Assembly (NCBI RefSeq): GCF_031822435.1
Contig: NZ_JAVQLW010000001.1
Span: 629,501-693,500 of the forward strand
Source: Paracoccus sp. MBLB3053
Lineage (GTDB): Bacteria; Pseudomonadota; Alphaproteobacteria; Rhodobacterales; Rhodobacteraceae
Length of the DNA: 64,000 nucleotides
Reading direction: 5' to 3'
A program made the position numbers and the translations under genes. This document shows positions 1 to 8,659 of the stretch, one piece after another (position 1 is the stretch's first letter; each line of letters starts with the position of its first letter). The notes under the pieces were generated by a model, which saw only the letters and a program-made list of their open reading frames with translations, was not told where the DNA came from and did no database searches.

Positions 1-650
1 CGCGTTCCTGAAATGACGGGGCGCCCGCGTTCCAGCATCAGGAAACGGTCGCCAAGATCATGGGCGAAATCGAAGAACTGTTCGACCAGCACGATCGCCA
101 TGTCGCCCCTGTCGCGCAGCCCTTTGATGACCCTGCCGATCTGCTGGATGATATTGGGCTGGATGCCTTCGGTCGGCTCGTCCAGCAGCAGCACCCTTGG
201 CCGCATGATCAGCGCCCGCGCGATGGCCAGCTGTTGTTGCTGCCCACCCGAAAGATCACCCCCGCGCCTGTGGCTCATCTCGGCAAGGACCGGGAAGTGC
301 TCGAAGATCTCCTCGGGAACCATGTGATCCGAGCGCGGCAGTACAGAAAACCCTGTCTCGAGATTCTCGCGCACGGTCAGCAAGGGAAAGATCATTCGCC
401 CTTGCGGGACGTAGCCCACGCCCTTTTGCGCCATGGTCTGGGCATTCACTCGGCCCAGTTCCTCGCCGTTGAGGCGCAAGCTGCCGCCCGAACGCGGATG
501 GCTGCCCGACAGCACCTTCAAGAGGCTGGTCTTGCCTACGCCGTTATTGCCCATGACACAGGTGACCTGCCCGGGCTCGGCAATCAGGTCGATGCCATAA
601 AGGATCTGGCTGCCGCCGTAATGCAGTGTGATGTCGCGCGCTTCCAGCAT
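1..650 (-). CDS. urtE: Urea ABC transporter ATP-binding subunit UrtE (3' end outside window)
   Basis: One of the two cytoplasmic ATPases that drive high-affinity urea import with UrtABCD. The visible 216 codons give an ABC ATPase of the LivF/UrtE type: Walker A GNNGVGKTS at residues 34-42, signature LSGGQQQQ at 133-140 and Walker B LLLDEPTEG just after. The start ATG (648-650) follows the urtD stop codon with no gap, so translation is probably coupled. The protein is still open at the window edge; perhaps 15-20 residues are missing compared with the usual length. It is the last visible gene of urtABCDE. In related genomes urease genes often follow, but none can be seen here. Confidence 0.95.
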   Translation of the reverse strand, partial: MLEARDITLHYGGSQILYGIDLIAEPGQVTCVMGNNGVGKTSLLKVLSGSHPRSGGSLRLNGEELGRVNAQTMAQKGVGYVPQGRMIFPLLTVRENLETGFSVLPRSDHMVPEEIFEHFPVLAEMSHRRGGDLSGGQQQQLAIARALIMRPRVLLLDEPTEGIQPNIIQQIGRVIKGLRDRGDMAIVLVEQFFDFAHDLGDRFLMLERGRPVISGT

Positions 651-1394
651 TTATCCACGCCCCAGATAGACTTCGATCACTTCGGGATTGGCCGTGACAT
701 GGTCGAGGCTGCCTTCCGCCAGAACCGCCCCCTCGTGCAGCACCGTCACGCGACACTCAAGCCGACGGACGAACTCCATGTCATGTTCGACGACCACGAC
801 GGCATGCTTTTCGGCCAGGCGACGCAGCAGGGTCGTCGTCTGTTCGCGTTCGGCCAGCGTCATGCCGGCAGCGGGCTCGTCGACCAGCAAAAGACGCGGG
901 TCCTGCGCCAGCAGCATGCCGATCTCCAGCCATTGCTTCTGGCCATGGCTCAGCTCACCCGACTTGCGTGACAGTTGATCGGCAAGCCCGACCTCGGCCG
1001 CCAGCTCCACGACCCGCCTGTCACTTTCCGACGACGGGCGCCAGCGCAGCACGCTGAACGGGCCGCGCGGCGCGCTCAGCGCCATGGTGAGGTTTTCGGC
1101 CACGGTTTGGTCTTCGAACACCGTCGGGCGCTGGAACTTGCGACCGATGCCCGCGCGGGCGATCTGCGATTCGTTCATCCGCAGCAGGCTGCGGGATTGT
1201 TCACCCCACAAGACCTGCCCGTCATCGGGCCGCGTCTTTCCGGTCACGATATCCATGAAGGTGGTCTTGCCCGCGCCATTGGGCCCGATGATCGCGCGCA
1301 ATTCGCGTTCGCCGATTTCAAAGGACAGGTTGTTGATCGCGCGAAACCCGTCGAAGCTGACGGAAATTCCCCTGACCTCCAGCAGCGCGGTCAT
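651..1394 (-). CDS. urtD: Urea ABC transporter ATP-binding subunit UrtD
   Basis: Second ATPase of the urea importer, LivG-like. Walker A GPNGAGKTT lies at residues 37-45. The signature at 148-152 reads LSHGQ rather than the usual LSGGQ, which is characteristic of UrtD and separates it from branched-chain amino acid LivG proteins. Walker B is LLLVDEP at 168-174, followed by the switch His in VEHDM. The length of 247 aa is normal. The ATG overlaps the urtC stop by 4 nt (ATGA) and the stop abuts the urtE start. Confidence 0.96.
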   Translation of the reverse strand: MTALLEVRGISVSFDGFRAINNLSFEIGERELRAIIGPNGAGKTTFMDIVTGKTRPDDGQVLWGEQSRSLLRMNESQIARAGIGRKFQRPTVFEDQTVAENLTMALSAPRGPFSVLRWRPSSESDRRVVELAAEVGLADQLSRKSGELSHGQKQWLEIGMLLAQDPRLLLVDEPAAGMTLAEREQTTTLLRRLAEKHAVVVVEHDMEFVRRLECRVTVLHEGAVLAEGSLDHVTANPEVIEVYLGRG

Positions 1395-2623
1395 TCAACG
1401 GCCTCCTTCTCGCGCAGTGATCCCATGTCAGGCCCCAGCGGTGCGCCGCGGCGCTTGGGCGTGCGCAGCCCCTCGAACAGATCGACCAGCCCGGCAATGC
1501 CCTTGGGCGCGAACAGCGTTACAAGAACGAAGCTGAGGCCCAGCAGCACCTGCCACCAGTCGACCCACTTGATCGTGTAGAAGCCCAGGTTCACGTCCGG
1601 CGCGCGCCCCCCGGTGAACCAGCTGGACAGCAGGGAAACAAAGACAGCACCGATTGCGGCGCCGTAAAGTCGCCCGCGCCCTCCGATGGCGACCCAGACC
1701 GCAAGATAGATCGAGGCGATGGGCGCAAGCTCGGCCGGGTTGATGATGCCCGCCTGTGGATAGTAAAGCGCGCCCGCGATCGCCGTCACGACCGCCGCGA
1801 GGACAAAGACCACCAGCTTGTAGCCTTCGACCGAATAGCCAAGGAAGCGGACCCGAGCCTCATCATCGCGGATGGCGCGGGTGACGCTGCCAAACTTGCC
1901 CGAGGCGACCCAGGCGATCAGCAGATAGCCCAGTCCCAATGCCAGGGCCGAGGCCCATAGGAACCAGATCGACAGCTTGGCCTGCGAGACGTCCGACAGG
2001 CCGGGTATGTTCTGCAGCCCCGAAAGCCCGTTATTCCCGCGCAACCCGGAATCGTTCTGGAAGAGGTAGAGCGCGAGGGCCAGCGTCATCGCCTGAGTGA
2101 GGATCGACAGGTAGACGCCGTTCACGCGCGATCGGAAGGCAAGCCAGCCAAAGACCAGCGCCAGCATCCCCGGCACCAGCACCACAAGCGCGAGCTGCGC
2201 CCAGAGCGAGCCGGACACCGCCCAGATCGCCGGGAACTGATCCGAACCCACCACGCCGAAGATCTGCGTGGCGACGGCCGCCGAAATCTCGGCCTCGGTG
2301 GGCGGGATGGGCAGGTTCGCGAGCGATCCCGCGACGATTCCCTCGGTCCGGGCCACCATCAGCCACATGCCGATCATGTAGCCGCCAAGGGCGAAAAAGG
2401 CCATCTGCCCAAGGCTCAGAATCCCCGCATAGCCCCAGACCAGGTCCATCGCGACCGCCGCCAGCGCAAGGCACAGGGTCTTGCCCAATGTCTTGACCAT
2501 GCTGGTCGAGATCGCGCCCGATCCATAGCCGGCGGACAAGGCGGTGACGACCACCGTGAAGATCGCCAGCACGGCGAGGAAGACCAGGATCGAAGGGTGA
2601 CGCAGGACAAGTGGTTTGCGCAT
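1391..2623 (-). CDS. urtC: Urea ABC transporter permease UrtC
   Basis: Inner-membrane permease (410 aa, LivM-like) that forms the urea channel with UrtB. It is very hydrophobic, with about ten predicted membrane segments, and carries the LivM/UrtC landmarks DLVWGYAGILSLGQMAFFAL near residue 60 and GGRGRLYGAAIGA near 313. The C-terminal tail is charged and short. It starts one base after the urtB stop and overlaps urtD by 4 nt, so it is inside the urt operon. Family membership rests on these motifs plus the UrtD signature next door. Confidence 0.95.
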   Translation of the reverse strand: MRKPLVLRHPSILVFLAVLAIFTVVVTALSAGYGSGAISTSMVKTLGKTLCLALAAVAMDLVWGYAGILSLGQMAFFALGGYMIGMWLMVARTEGIVAGSLANLPIPPTEAEISAAVATQIFGVVGSDQFPAIWAVSGSLWAQLALVVLVPGMLALVFGWLAFRSRVNGVYLSILTQAMTLALALYLFQNDSGLRGNNGLSGLQNIPGLSDVSQAKLSIWFLWASALALGLGYLLIAWVASGKFGSVTRAIRDDEARVRFLGYSVEGYKLVVFVLAAVVTAIAGALYYPQAGIINPAELAPIASIYLAVWVAIGGRGRLYGAAIGAVFVSLLSSWFTGGRAPDVNLGFYTIKWVDWWQVLLGLSFVLVTLFAPKGIAGLVDLFEGLRTPKRRGAPLGPDMGSLREKEAVE

Positions 2624-2624
2624 G

Positions 2625-4568
2625 TCAGGCCCCCGCAGCCCGGCCCTTGGCAGCGATGATGCCGCGCGGCCGGAACTGGATGAAGATGATGATGAACAGG
2701 ATCATGTAGGTCTGCGCGGCCAGCGTATTGGCCGGGTTGAACCACTCGATCCCTTTCTGGAGGAAGCCGATCAGCGTGGCCCCCGCGAGCGTGCCCCAGA
2801 TATTGCCGACGCCACCGACGACGACCGTCATGAAGCTTTGCACGATGTAATCGCTACCCAGTTCGGACGTGACCTTGGCAAACAGGCCGATCGCCACGCC
2901 GGCGATGCCCGCGATACCCGAGCCAAGGCCGAAGGTCAGCATGTTGATGCGGTCGGGGCTGATCCCCATGCTGGCCGCCATGGACGGGTTTTGCGTCACG
3001 GCGCGGACCTCAAGCCCCAGCCGGGTGCGGTTCATGATGAACAGGTAAAGCCCCAGGAACACCAGCGCCAGCACGAAGATCGCGATGCGGATATAGCTGA
3101 TCGACACGACATCGTTGATGGTCAGCGCCCCGTCCAGCCAGCCCGGCGAGGTCAGCGGGCGGGCCTGCGTGCCGAAGATGTTCTTGGCAAGCTGCTGCAG
3201 CGCGATCGACACGCCAAATGTCGCGAGCAGCGTTTCCAGAGGCCGCTTGTAAAGATGACGGATCACCAGCCGCTCGAGCGCGACGCCCGCCGCAAAGGTC
3301 ACGATGAAGGCAAGGGGCAGCGCGACGATCAGCGACATGGTCTTGTTGGTGATGAACTGCTGCACGACATAGCCGGTATAGGCGCCCATCATGATGAACT
3401 CGCCATGGGCCATGTTGATGACCCCCATCACCCCGAAGGTGACGGCAAGGCCGATCGCGGCCAGGAAATAGATCGAGGCCAGCGACAGCGCGTCCAGCGA
3501 CAGGTCCGCGGCTTGCATCATTCCGATCCGCGTCTGCGTGCCGCGCAGACCGGCGCGGGCGGCATCCGTCACTTCGGCATTCGGCTCGGCATAGACGTCC
3601 AGGAACCGGTAACGGTCGAGGATGGCGCCGACTTCATCTTCGGTGGCGGCGGGCTGCACCAGACCTTGCTGTTCAAGCGCGGTATAGGCCCGGTCACGCG
3701 AAGCCTGATCGCCGAGCTGCGCCACGGGGATGCCGCCGACCGAGCCGTTGACGATGTGCTGGGCAAGGGTTGCGCGCATCGCATCGGGCGTCAGCCGTGC
3801 CGGGGCAAGCCCCTCGGCAACCAGCATGGCATAGGCCTCGTCGCGGCTGATGGCACCGCCGGGGCTGAGTTCGCGGGCGATATTGGCATTTTCGGGCACT
3901 GTTTCCAGCGCGACGCGTCGGGTCGTCAGGATCGGGTTCAGACTGGCCCGGAAATCCAGCCCGGTATCGCCTTCGAAACCCGCTATCGCAGCGATTCGTG
4001 CGGCCGGGTCCGGATCATATTGAATGGTCAGAAGCCGCTCGAGCCGTAGCTTGCGCGCCGCGAGCACCGGATCGGGATCGTCCAGCGCCTCGCGCAGCAA
4101 CTCGAGCTGGCCAGCATCGGCGCGGCGCGACAGGCTGTCCAGCGCCTCGGCCCTGCGCCTAGGGTCGGAATCGCTCAGCGCGTTCCCGGCCAGCGCGGCC
4201 GAGATGACGCCGCGCACACCCGAGTTCGGACGCAGGAGAGAAACCTCATCCTCGGGCACTGCTCCCAGCTCCGCACCGGTCACGGCATCCGTCAGCGTCA
4301 ACCCATCGCCATTGGACGCAGCAATGACAAGCAGGCCATCGCTTTTGCGCAGGCCCAGCATCCGGTCACTCCAGGCCTGCAACAGCGCGGCGCCTTGCGG
4401 ACCGGTCGCGGCAATCGCCTCGACCACCGGGCCGACCGTCTGGCGCGACGGCTTTTCTATCTGGTCGCGATATTCGGTGATGACCGCAGCAAGATCCTGT
4501 GACTGAGCCTGGGCGGCCAAGGGCAGGATCAGGGCAACGAAGGCCAGGGCAAGCAGAAGATGACGCAT
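2625..4568 (-). CDS. urtB: Urea ABC transporter permease UrtB, long form
   Basis: LivH-like permease of the urea importer, 647 aa. Residues 1-21 look like a signal peptide ending AAQA. Residues ~22-350 are a soluble, presumably periplasmic, helical region with repeated leucine/alanine-rich segments. Residues ~355-640 hold the permease domain, including NMAHGEFIMMGAYTGYVVQQ and GGVGNIWGTLAGA. Cyanobacterial UrtB lacks this large N-terminal half, whereas many proteobacterial UrtB proteins have it. The ATG has AGGA six bases upstream. A hairpin in the 54-nt gap separates it from urtA. Confidence 0.94.
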   Translation of the reverse strand: MRHLLLALAFVALILPLAAQAQSQDLAAVITEYRDQIEKPSRQTVGPVVEAIAATGPQGAALLQAWSDRMLGLRKSDGLLVIAASNGDGLTLTDAVTGAELGAVPEDEVSLLRPNSGVRGVISAALAGNALSDSDPRRRAEALDSLSRRADAGQLELLREALDDPDPVLAARKLRLERLLTIQYDPDPAARIAAIAGFEGDTGLDFRASLNPILTTRRVALETVPENANIARELSPGGAISRDEAYAMLVAEGLAPARLTPDAMRATLAQHIVNGSVGGIPVAQLGDQASRDRAYTALEQQGLVQPAATEDEVGAILDRYRFLDVYAEPNAEVTDAARAGLRGTQTRIGMMQAADLSLDALSLASIYFLAAIGLAVTFGVMGVINMAHGEFIMMGAYTGYVVQQFITNKTMSLIVALPLAFIVTFAAGVALERLVIRHLYKRPLETLLATFGVSIALQQLAKNIFGTQARPLTSPGWLDGALTINDVVSISYIRIAIFVLALVFLGLYLFIMNRTRLGLEVRAVTQNPSMAASMGISPDRINMLTFGLGSGIAGIAGVAIGLFAKVTSELGSDYIVQSFMTVVVGGVGNIWGTLAGATLIGFLQKGIEWFNPANTLAAQTYMILFIIIFIQFRPRGIIAAKGRAAGA

Positions 4569-4587
4569 GAAATCCTCAGGGCCGAAG

Positions 4588-4609
4588 GGGGCGGCGGGAA
4601 TGCCGCCCC
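4588..4609 (-). promoter_or_regulatory. Intercistronic hairpin between urtA and urtB
   Basis: Perfect 8-bp GC stem (4588-4595 with 4602-4609) and a 6-nt loop in the 54-nt urtA-urtB gap. No T-run follows on the minus strand, so it is not a classical terminator. Such structures often protect the 3' end of the binding-protein message so that it outnumbers the permease message; that role is inferred. Confidence 0.6.
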
Positions 4610-4622
4610 GGTCAGCTTCAGT

Positions 4623-5906
4623 TCAGTAGTTCGACTTGATCTGGACGCAGGCGTTCGTTTCGGTATTCCACATGCCGCATTCCTTGCCGGGCCAATCCGA
4701 ATCCAGCTTGGCGCTTTCCGGCAGGAAATCGGTCCAGGCATCACCCGCAACCTCTTCGGTCTGGCTCACGATATCGAACTGGCCATCGGCGCGGATTTCG
4801 CCGATCAGCACGGGCTTGGTGAGGTGGTGGTTCGGCAGAACCTCGGCCGTGCCGCCGGTCAGGTTCGGAACCTTGACGCCGACGATCGCATCAAGAACGG
4901 CATCCGTGTCGGTGCTGCCGGCCTTTTCGACCGCCGCGACCCATGCATTGAAGCCGATCATGGTGGCTTCCATCGGGTCGTTGGTCACGCGCTTTTCGTT
5001 CTCGGTGAACTTGTGCCATTCTTCGATGAAGGCCTTGTTCTCGGCCGAGTCTGCGGATTCGAAATAGTTCCAGGCCGCCAGGTGGCCGACGAGGTTGGTC
5101 GTATCAAGCCCGGCCAGTTCCTCTTCCCCGACAGAAAACGCCATGACCGGAATGTCGTCAGCCGAAACGCCGGCAGCGGCAAGCTCCTTGTAGAAGCCTA
5201 TATTCGCGTCGCCGTTGATGGTCGAGACGACGCCGACCTTCTTGCCGTCGGCGCCCAGCGCCACGACATCGGCCACGATCTTCGACCAATCCGAATGGCC
5301 GAAGGGCGTGTAGTTCACGAAGATATCGCCTTCTGCCACGCCCTTGCCCTTGAGATAAGCATCAAGTATGTTGTTCGTCGTGCGGGGATAGACGTAATCG
5401 GTGCCCAGAAGCGCCCATTTCTCGACGCCCAGTTCGTCCATCATGTAGTCGACAGCCGGGATCGCCTGCTGGTTCGGCGCAGCGCCGGTATAGATCACGT
5501 TTTTCGAGCTTTCCTCGCCCTCATACTGGACCGGATAGAAAAGCAGGCCGTTCAATTCCTCGATGACCGGCAGGACCGACTTGCGGCTGACCGAGGTCCA
5601 GCAACCGAAGATCGCATCGACATCGTTGACCGAGATCAGCTCGCGCGCCTTTTCGGCGAAAAGCGGCCAGTCGGAGGCGGGGTCGACGACGACGGCCTCG
5701 ATCTTCTTGCCCAAGACGCCACCCTTGGCGTTCTGCTGCTCGACCATCATCAGGACCGTGTCCTTGAGCGTGGTTTCCGAGATCGCCATGGTGCCCGACA
5801 ACGAATGCAGCACGCCGATCTTGATCGTGTCTTCCTGAGCCCAGGCGCCACCCGCAAGGCTTGCCGACATCAGGATGGCGGCCATGGCGCTACTGTAGAA
5901 CTTCAT
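4623..5906 (-). CDS. urtA: Urea ABC transporter substrate-binding protein UrtA
   Basis: Periplasmic urea-binding protein, first gene of urtABCDE, 427 aa. A signal peptide spans residues 1-23 (cleavage after GGAWA). The mature part is a type I periplasmic binding protein of the LivJ/AmiC class, with IKIGVLHSLSGTMAISE at its N-terminus, the DAIFGCWTSVSRKSVLP segment and the FYPVQYEGEESSKNVIYTGA segment typical of UrtA. The start is supported by GAGGGG 8-10 nt upstream. The gene begins a long minus-strand operon, and its upstream region is shared only with the end of the transglycosylase gene. Nitrogen control by NtrC/sigma-54 is common for urt operons, but I could not find a convincing -24/-12 element. 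Confidence 0.96.
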   Translation of the reverse strand: MKFYSSAMAAILMSASLAGGAWAQEDTIKIGVLHSLSGTMAISETTLKDTVLMMVEQQNAKGGVLGKKIEAVVVDPASDWPLFAEKARELISVNDVDAIFGCWTSVSRKSVLPVIEELNGLLFYPVQYEGEESSKNVIYTGAAPNQQAIPAVDYMMDELGVEKWALLGTDYVYPRTTNNILDAYLKGKGVAEGDIFVNYTPFGHSDWSKIVADVVALGADGKKVGVVSTINGDANIGFYKELAAAGVSADDIPVMAFSVGEEELAGLDTTNLVGHLAAWNYFESADSAENKAFIEEWHKFTENEKRVTNDPMEATMIGFNAWVAAVEKAGSTDTDAVLDAIVGVKVPNLTGGTAEVLPNHHLTKPVLIGEIRADGQFDIVSQTEEVAGDAWTDFLPESAKLDSDWPGKECGMWNTETNACVQIKSNY

Positions 5907-5997
5907 CCCTGTTTTCCCCTCTCGTTGTTATGCCGCATGGCGGCTGAAACGATGAGGTCAGCGAGTCGGTAGTTTTGCCAAGATCAAGGGCAGTTGC

Positions 5998-6012
5998 GAA
6001 ACGACGCGTTTC
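5998..6012. promoter_or_regulatory. 15-bp dyad upstream of urtA
   Basis: GAAACGACGCGTTTC is a perfect inverted repeat (6-bp arms, 3-bp spacer) about 90 bp upstream of the urtA start. Size and position suit an operator, but the binding protein is unknown and a chance palindrome cannot be excluded. Confidence 0.3.
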
Positions 6013-6068
6013 ATCCTGCCTGTGGATGTGCCATTTTTTCGGGCGAGCCGCCCGATGGTGGAGCAATT

Positions 6069-6100
6069 AGAAAATTGGCGGGCGATGATCACCGCCCGCT
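6069..6100 (-). terminator. Rho-independent terminator of the transglycosylase gene
   Basis: Stem of 7 bp (6078-6084 with 6093-6099), 8-nt loop, followed on the minus strand by an AATTTTCT tail. It lies about 20 nt after the stop codon of the lytic transglycosylase. Confidence 0.7.
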
Positions 6101-6120
6101 CGCTGGCGTGCGCGTCTGAT

Positions 6121-7371
6121 TCAGCTTCGCAGCATGTTCAAGAGGTTGCTGTCAGCATAACCGTCGGGTACGAGCCCGCGCGAACGCTGATAGGCTTTCA
6201 CCGCCTCGACCGACTTGCTGCCCAGCTTGCCGTCAACGCCGCCCGTATCGAAGCCGCGCGCCATCAGAAGGCGTTGAATTTCAGCCTTTTCACTGTTCGA
6301 AAGGGTCCGGTCGCCGCGCGGCCAACTTCCCCGGATGCCGGAACGGCCGGCGATCGCATCGCCCAGATAGGCAACCGCCAGCGCGTAGCTGTCAGAGGCG
6401 TTGTATTTCAGGATCGCGCGGAAGTTTTCCGTGATCAGGAAGGCTGGCCCACGCGCCCCTGCGGGGGCAAGGATCGCGCCCGAAGGAACATTCCCGCCGT
6501 TCATCGCGCGAACGCCCATTGCCATCCATTGGCTGCCCGATTTGACCACAGACTTTCCGACCTGATTGAAATCGAAACCCTGAGGCAAGACAACCTCGGT
6601 CCCCCATGGAAGTCCGGGACGCCAGCCGTTTTCGCGCAGATATGAGGCGGTCGAGGCCAGCGCATCGGTCGGGTCGTTCGACCAGATATCGCGCCGTCCG
6701 TCGCGGTTGAAATCGACCGCATGGCTCAGGAAGGATGACGGCATGAACTGGGTATGTCCCATGGCGCCTGCCCAGCTTCCGACCATGTGGGAATTGTCGA
6801 CATCGCCTGCCTGCAGGATGCGCAGCGCGCTTACAAGCTCGCCCGCGAAGAACTCGCCCCTTCGCCCATCATAGGCGAGTGTCGCCAAAGCGGGGACGAT
6901 CTGCGTGCTGCCGCGGTTCGCGCCGTAATTCGATTCCATCCCCCAGACCGCCAGGACGATCTCGCGCGGGACGCCATAGCGCGCCTCGATCGAGGACAGC
7001 GTGCCGGAATAGCGCGATGCCATTTGCCGACCGGTCGATATGCGGCTGCCCCCGACGGCGCCGTCGAGATATTCCCAGATCGGCTTGCTGAATTCGCTTT
7101 GGCGGCGATCCAACGCGACGATGCTGGGCTGGAAATGGGCCCCCGCCATCGCGCTGTCGAAAACCTGGGGCGACACACCCGCCGAAATCGCGCGCGGCCG
7201 GAAACTTGCGACCCAGTTCTGAAAGCCCGCTTCGGAGCCCTGCCCGCCCGACGTTGGCAAGCCGCTGAAATTGCCGCCTGATGCGCCGGGCGAACGGCTC
7301 GTTGCGCCGCAGCTTGCAAGTGCGCAAACCAGAATGGTTGCGGTCGCAATTCGGAAATACCGTCCTGTCAT
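6121..7371 (-). CDS. Lytic murein transglycosylase (MltB family) lipoprotein with peptidoglycan-binding domain
   Basis: Cleaves peptidoglycan glycan strands in the periplasm. The ATG at 7371 is preferred because it gives a clean lipoprotein signal with lipobox LASC (lipidated Cys21); an in-frame start 39 nt upstream would spoil it. The SLT_2-type transglycosylase domain fills roughly residues 50-330, with the catalytic Glu in WGMESNYGANRGS and the conserved GAMGHTQFMPS stretch. The last ~60 residues are a PG_binding_1 domain with GGVDGKLGSKSVEAVKAYQ. The length of 416 aa is normal for MltB-type enzymes with this extra domain. It is monocistronic, with a terminator downstream. Confidence 0.93.
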   Translation of the reverse strand: MTGRYFRIATATILVCALASCGATSRSPGASGGNFSGLPTSGGQGSEAGFQNWVASFRPRAISAGVSPQVFDSAMAGAHFQPSIVALDRRQSEFSKPIWEYLDGAVGGSRISTGRQMASRYSGTLSSIEARYGVPREIVLAVWGMESNYGANRGSTQIVPALATLAYDGRRGEFFAGELVSALRILQAGDVDNSHMVGSWAGAMGHTQFMPSSFLSHAVDFNRDGRRDIWSNDPTDALASTASYLRENGWRPGLPWGTEVVLPQGFDFNQVGKSVVKSGSQWMAMGVRAMNGGNVPSGAILAPAGARGPAFLITENFRAILKYNASDSYALAVAYLGDAIAGRSGIRGSWPRGDRTLSNSEKAEIQRLLMARGFDTGGVDGKLGSKSVEAVKAYQRSRGLVPDGYADSNLLNMLRS

Positions 7372-7446
7372 CTGCCTGTCCGTTCCGTGCTCTTGTTCTG
7401 GTTGCAACAAGTCTAGCCCAGCGAAGCACGGCTGGATAGGGCTGGA

Positions 7447-7782
7447 TCAGGCCCCGTCTTCGGCTTCGTCCTCGTCACCGTAAAGCGGTTCCATCTGGGC
7501 GACGATCACCGCGTTCTCGGCAAGGGCGCGATCCATCAGCGCGCGTTCTTCGCCCGCAATCTCGTGGCCTTCGGCAAGGCGTTCCTCGATCGTGCCGTGC
7601 CCCGTCACCTCGATCGGCGCTAGCCCGGCCTGCTTGAGAATGGCGACGGTTTCGCGCACCGCCTCGTCCTCATCCTTGCCGGATGCATAGCAGACAAGCG
7701 CTGCGCCCGTGGCATCGCCGGGCAGGCCGTCATCCTGGGCCCGGCCAACCTCGACCAGAAGTGTATAGACCTGCTGCGCCAT
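7447..7782 (-). CDS. Conserved hypothetical protein (111 aa)
   Basis: I do not recognise a functional family. The start ATG at 7782 is chosen over a longer frame because AAGGGGAAA lies 5 nt upstream and the extra residues of the longer frame are low-complexity and antisense to ybaK. The protein begins MAQQVYTLLVEVG, is acidic, has no signal peptide or membrane segment, and ends with the acidic run DEDEAEDGA. The middle contains GDATGAALVCYASGKDEDEA and a TGHGTIEER motif. It looks like a small mixed alpha/beta cytosolic protein. It is divergent from the YbaK-type gene, with a 55-bp shared upstream region. Confidence 0.75.
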   Translation of the reverse strand: MAQQVYTLLVEVGRAQDDGLPGDATGAALVCYASGKDEDEAVRETVAILKQAGLAPIEVTGHGTIEERLAEGHEIAGEERALMDRALAENAVIVAQMEPLYGDEDEAEDGA

Positions 7783-7837
7783 GGCTTTCCCCTTGATCCG
7801 GTTTGCGGTCATATCCCCGAAACACCGGAGAGAGACA

Positions 7838-8308
7838 ATGAGCAAAAGCCTTGCACGGGTTCGGGCGGCTTTGGAAGCCGCCGGAGCCTCGACCGAGATC
7901 CGCGAAACCGACGACCGTGCCCGCACCGCCATGGGTGCCGCCGAGGTGGTGGGATGCGAGGTAGACCAGATCGCCAAGTCGATCATCTTTCGTGGCGAAT
8001 TGACTGGCCATGCCGTGCTGTTCCTGACGGCTGGCGGAAACCGGGTGGATGCGGGGAAAGCCGCCGCTGTTGCTGGACAGCCCCTGGGCAAGGCGGATGC
8101 GGCGTTGATCCGTGCCGAAACCGGGTTTGCGATCGGCGGCGTTGCCCCGGTCGGACATCTGCAAGGGATCGAGGCCTATATCGACCCTCGCCTCTCGCAA
8201 TTCGACAAGGTCTGGGCCGCTGCCGGAACGCCGAGACACCTGTTCTCGATCGCTCCGGGCGAGTTGATCCGGATCACGGGGGCTAGGACGGCCGACTTCA
8301 CGGCATGA
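7838..8308 (+). CDS. YbaK/EbsC-type aminoacyl-tRNA deacylase
   Basis: Predicted trans-editing enzyme that hydrolyses mischarged tRNA, with the family typified by Cys-tRNA(Pro) deacylase YbaK. The 156-aa protein begins MSKSLARVRAALEAAG. It shows the family segments CEVDQIAKSIIFRG near residue 45, the lysine-containing VDAGKAAAVAGQPLGKADA segment, and GFAIGGVAPVGHLQ followed by a C-terminal FDKVWAAAGTPRHLF element. The start at 7838 has GGAGAGAGAC directly upstream. Which aminoacyl-tRNA it edits cannot be told from sequence alone. Confidence 0.88.
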   Translation: MSKSLARVRAALEAAGASTEIRETDDRARTAMGAAEVVGCEVDQIAKSIIFRGELTGHAVLFLTAGGNRVDAGKAAAVAGQPLGKADAALIRAETGFAIGGVAPVGHLQGIEAYIDPRLSQFDKVWAAAGTPRHLFSIAPGELIRITGARTADFTA

Positions 8309-8331
8309 AAAAAGGGGGCGAAACCGCCCCC
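8308..8331 (-). terminator. Terminator of the GlsB-type gene
   Basis: 7-bp G/C stem (8314-8320 with 8325-8331), AAAC loop on the plus strand, and six T residues following on the minus strand. It serves the minus-strand gene ending at 8339. On the plus strand the A-run precedes the stem, so it is a weaker signal for ybaK. Confidence 0.85.
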
Positions 8332-8338
8332 CGTATGC

Positions 8339-8590
8339 CTAGCCTGCAACCGCGCGATATAGCCAGATCAGGATGACCGCGCCGAGCAAACCGACAAGCC
8401 CCTGGGCGATCCAGCTACCGGCCTCGGCATTCATCCCGACGATACCCAGGATCGCATTGCCCACGACCGCGCCTACGATCCCCAGGATCACGTTCAGGAA
8501 AATCCCGGTATCCGCCTTCATGATATTGCTGGCGATCCAGCCTGCGAAACCGCCCACGATGATGGCGGCGATCCAGCCCAAGCCTTCCAT
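8339..8590 (-). CDS. GlsB/YeaQ/YmgE-family stress-associated membrane protein
   Basis: Small inner-membrane protein of 83 aa with three hydrophobic segments and the glycine-rich family pattern GGFAGWIASNIM and LGIVGAVVGNAILGIVG. The start at 8590 has AAGGAGAG eight bases upstream. The family is linked to general stress responses in enterobacteria; no biochemical role is established. It lies downstream of dapD in the same direction, with a 69-bp gap, and is followed by a strong terminator. Confidence 0.9.
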   Translation of the reverse strand: MEGLGWIAAIIVGGFAGWIASNIMKADTGIFLNVILGIVGAVVGNAILGIVGMNAEAGSWIAQGLVGLLGAVILIWLYRAVAG

Positions 8591-8659
8591 GCGTCTCTCC
8601 TTGAAAAGGGTGCCTGCGGCTTCAACGCAGACACCCCCATCAAGGTTCATACGCTCGGA

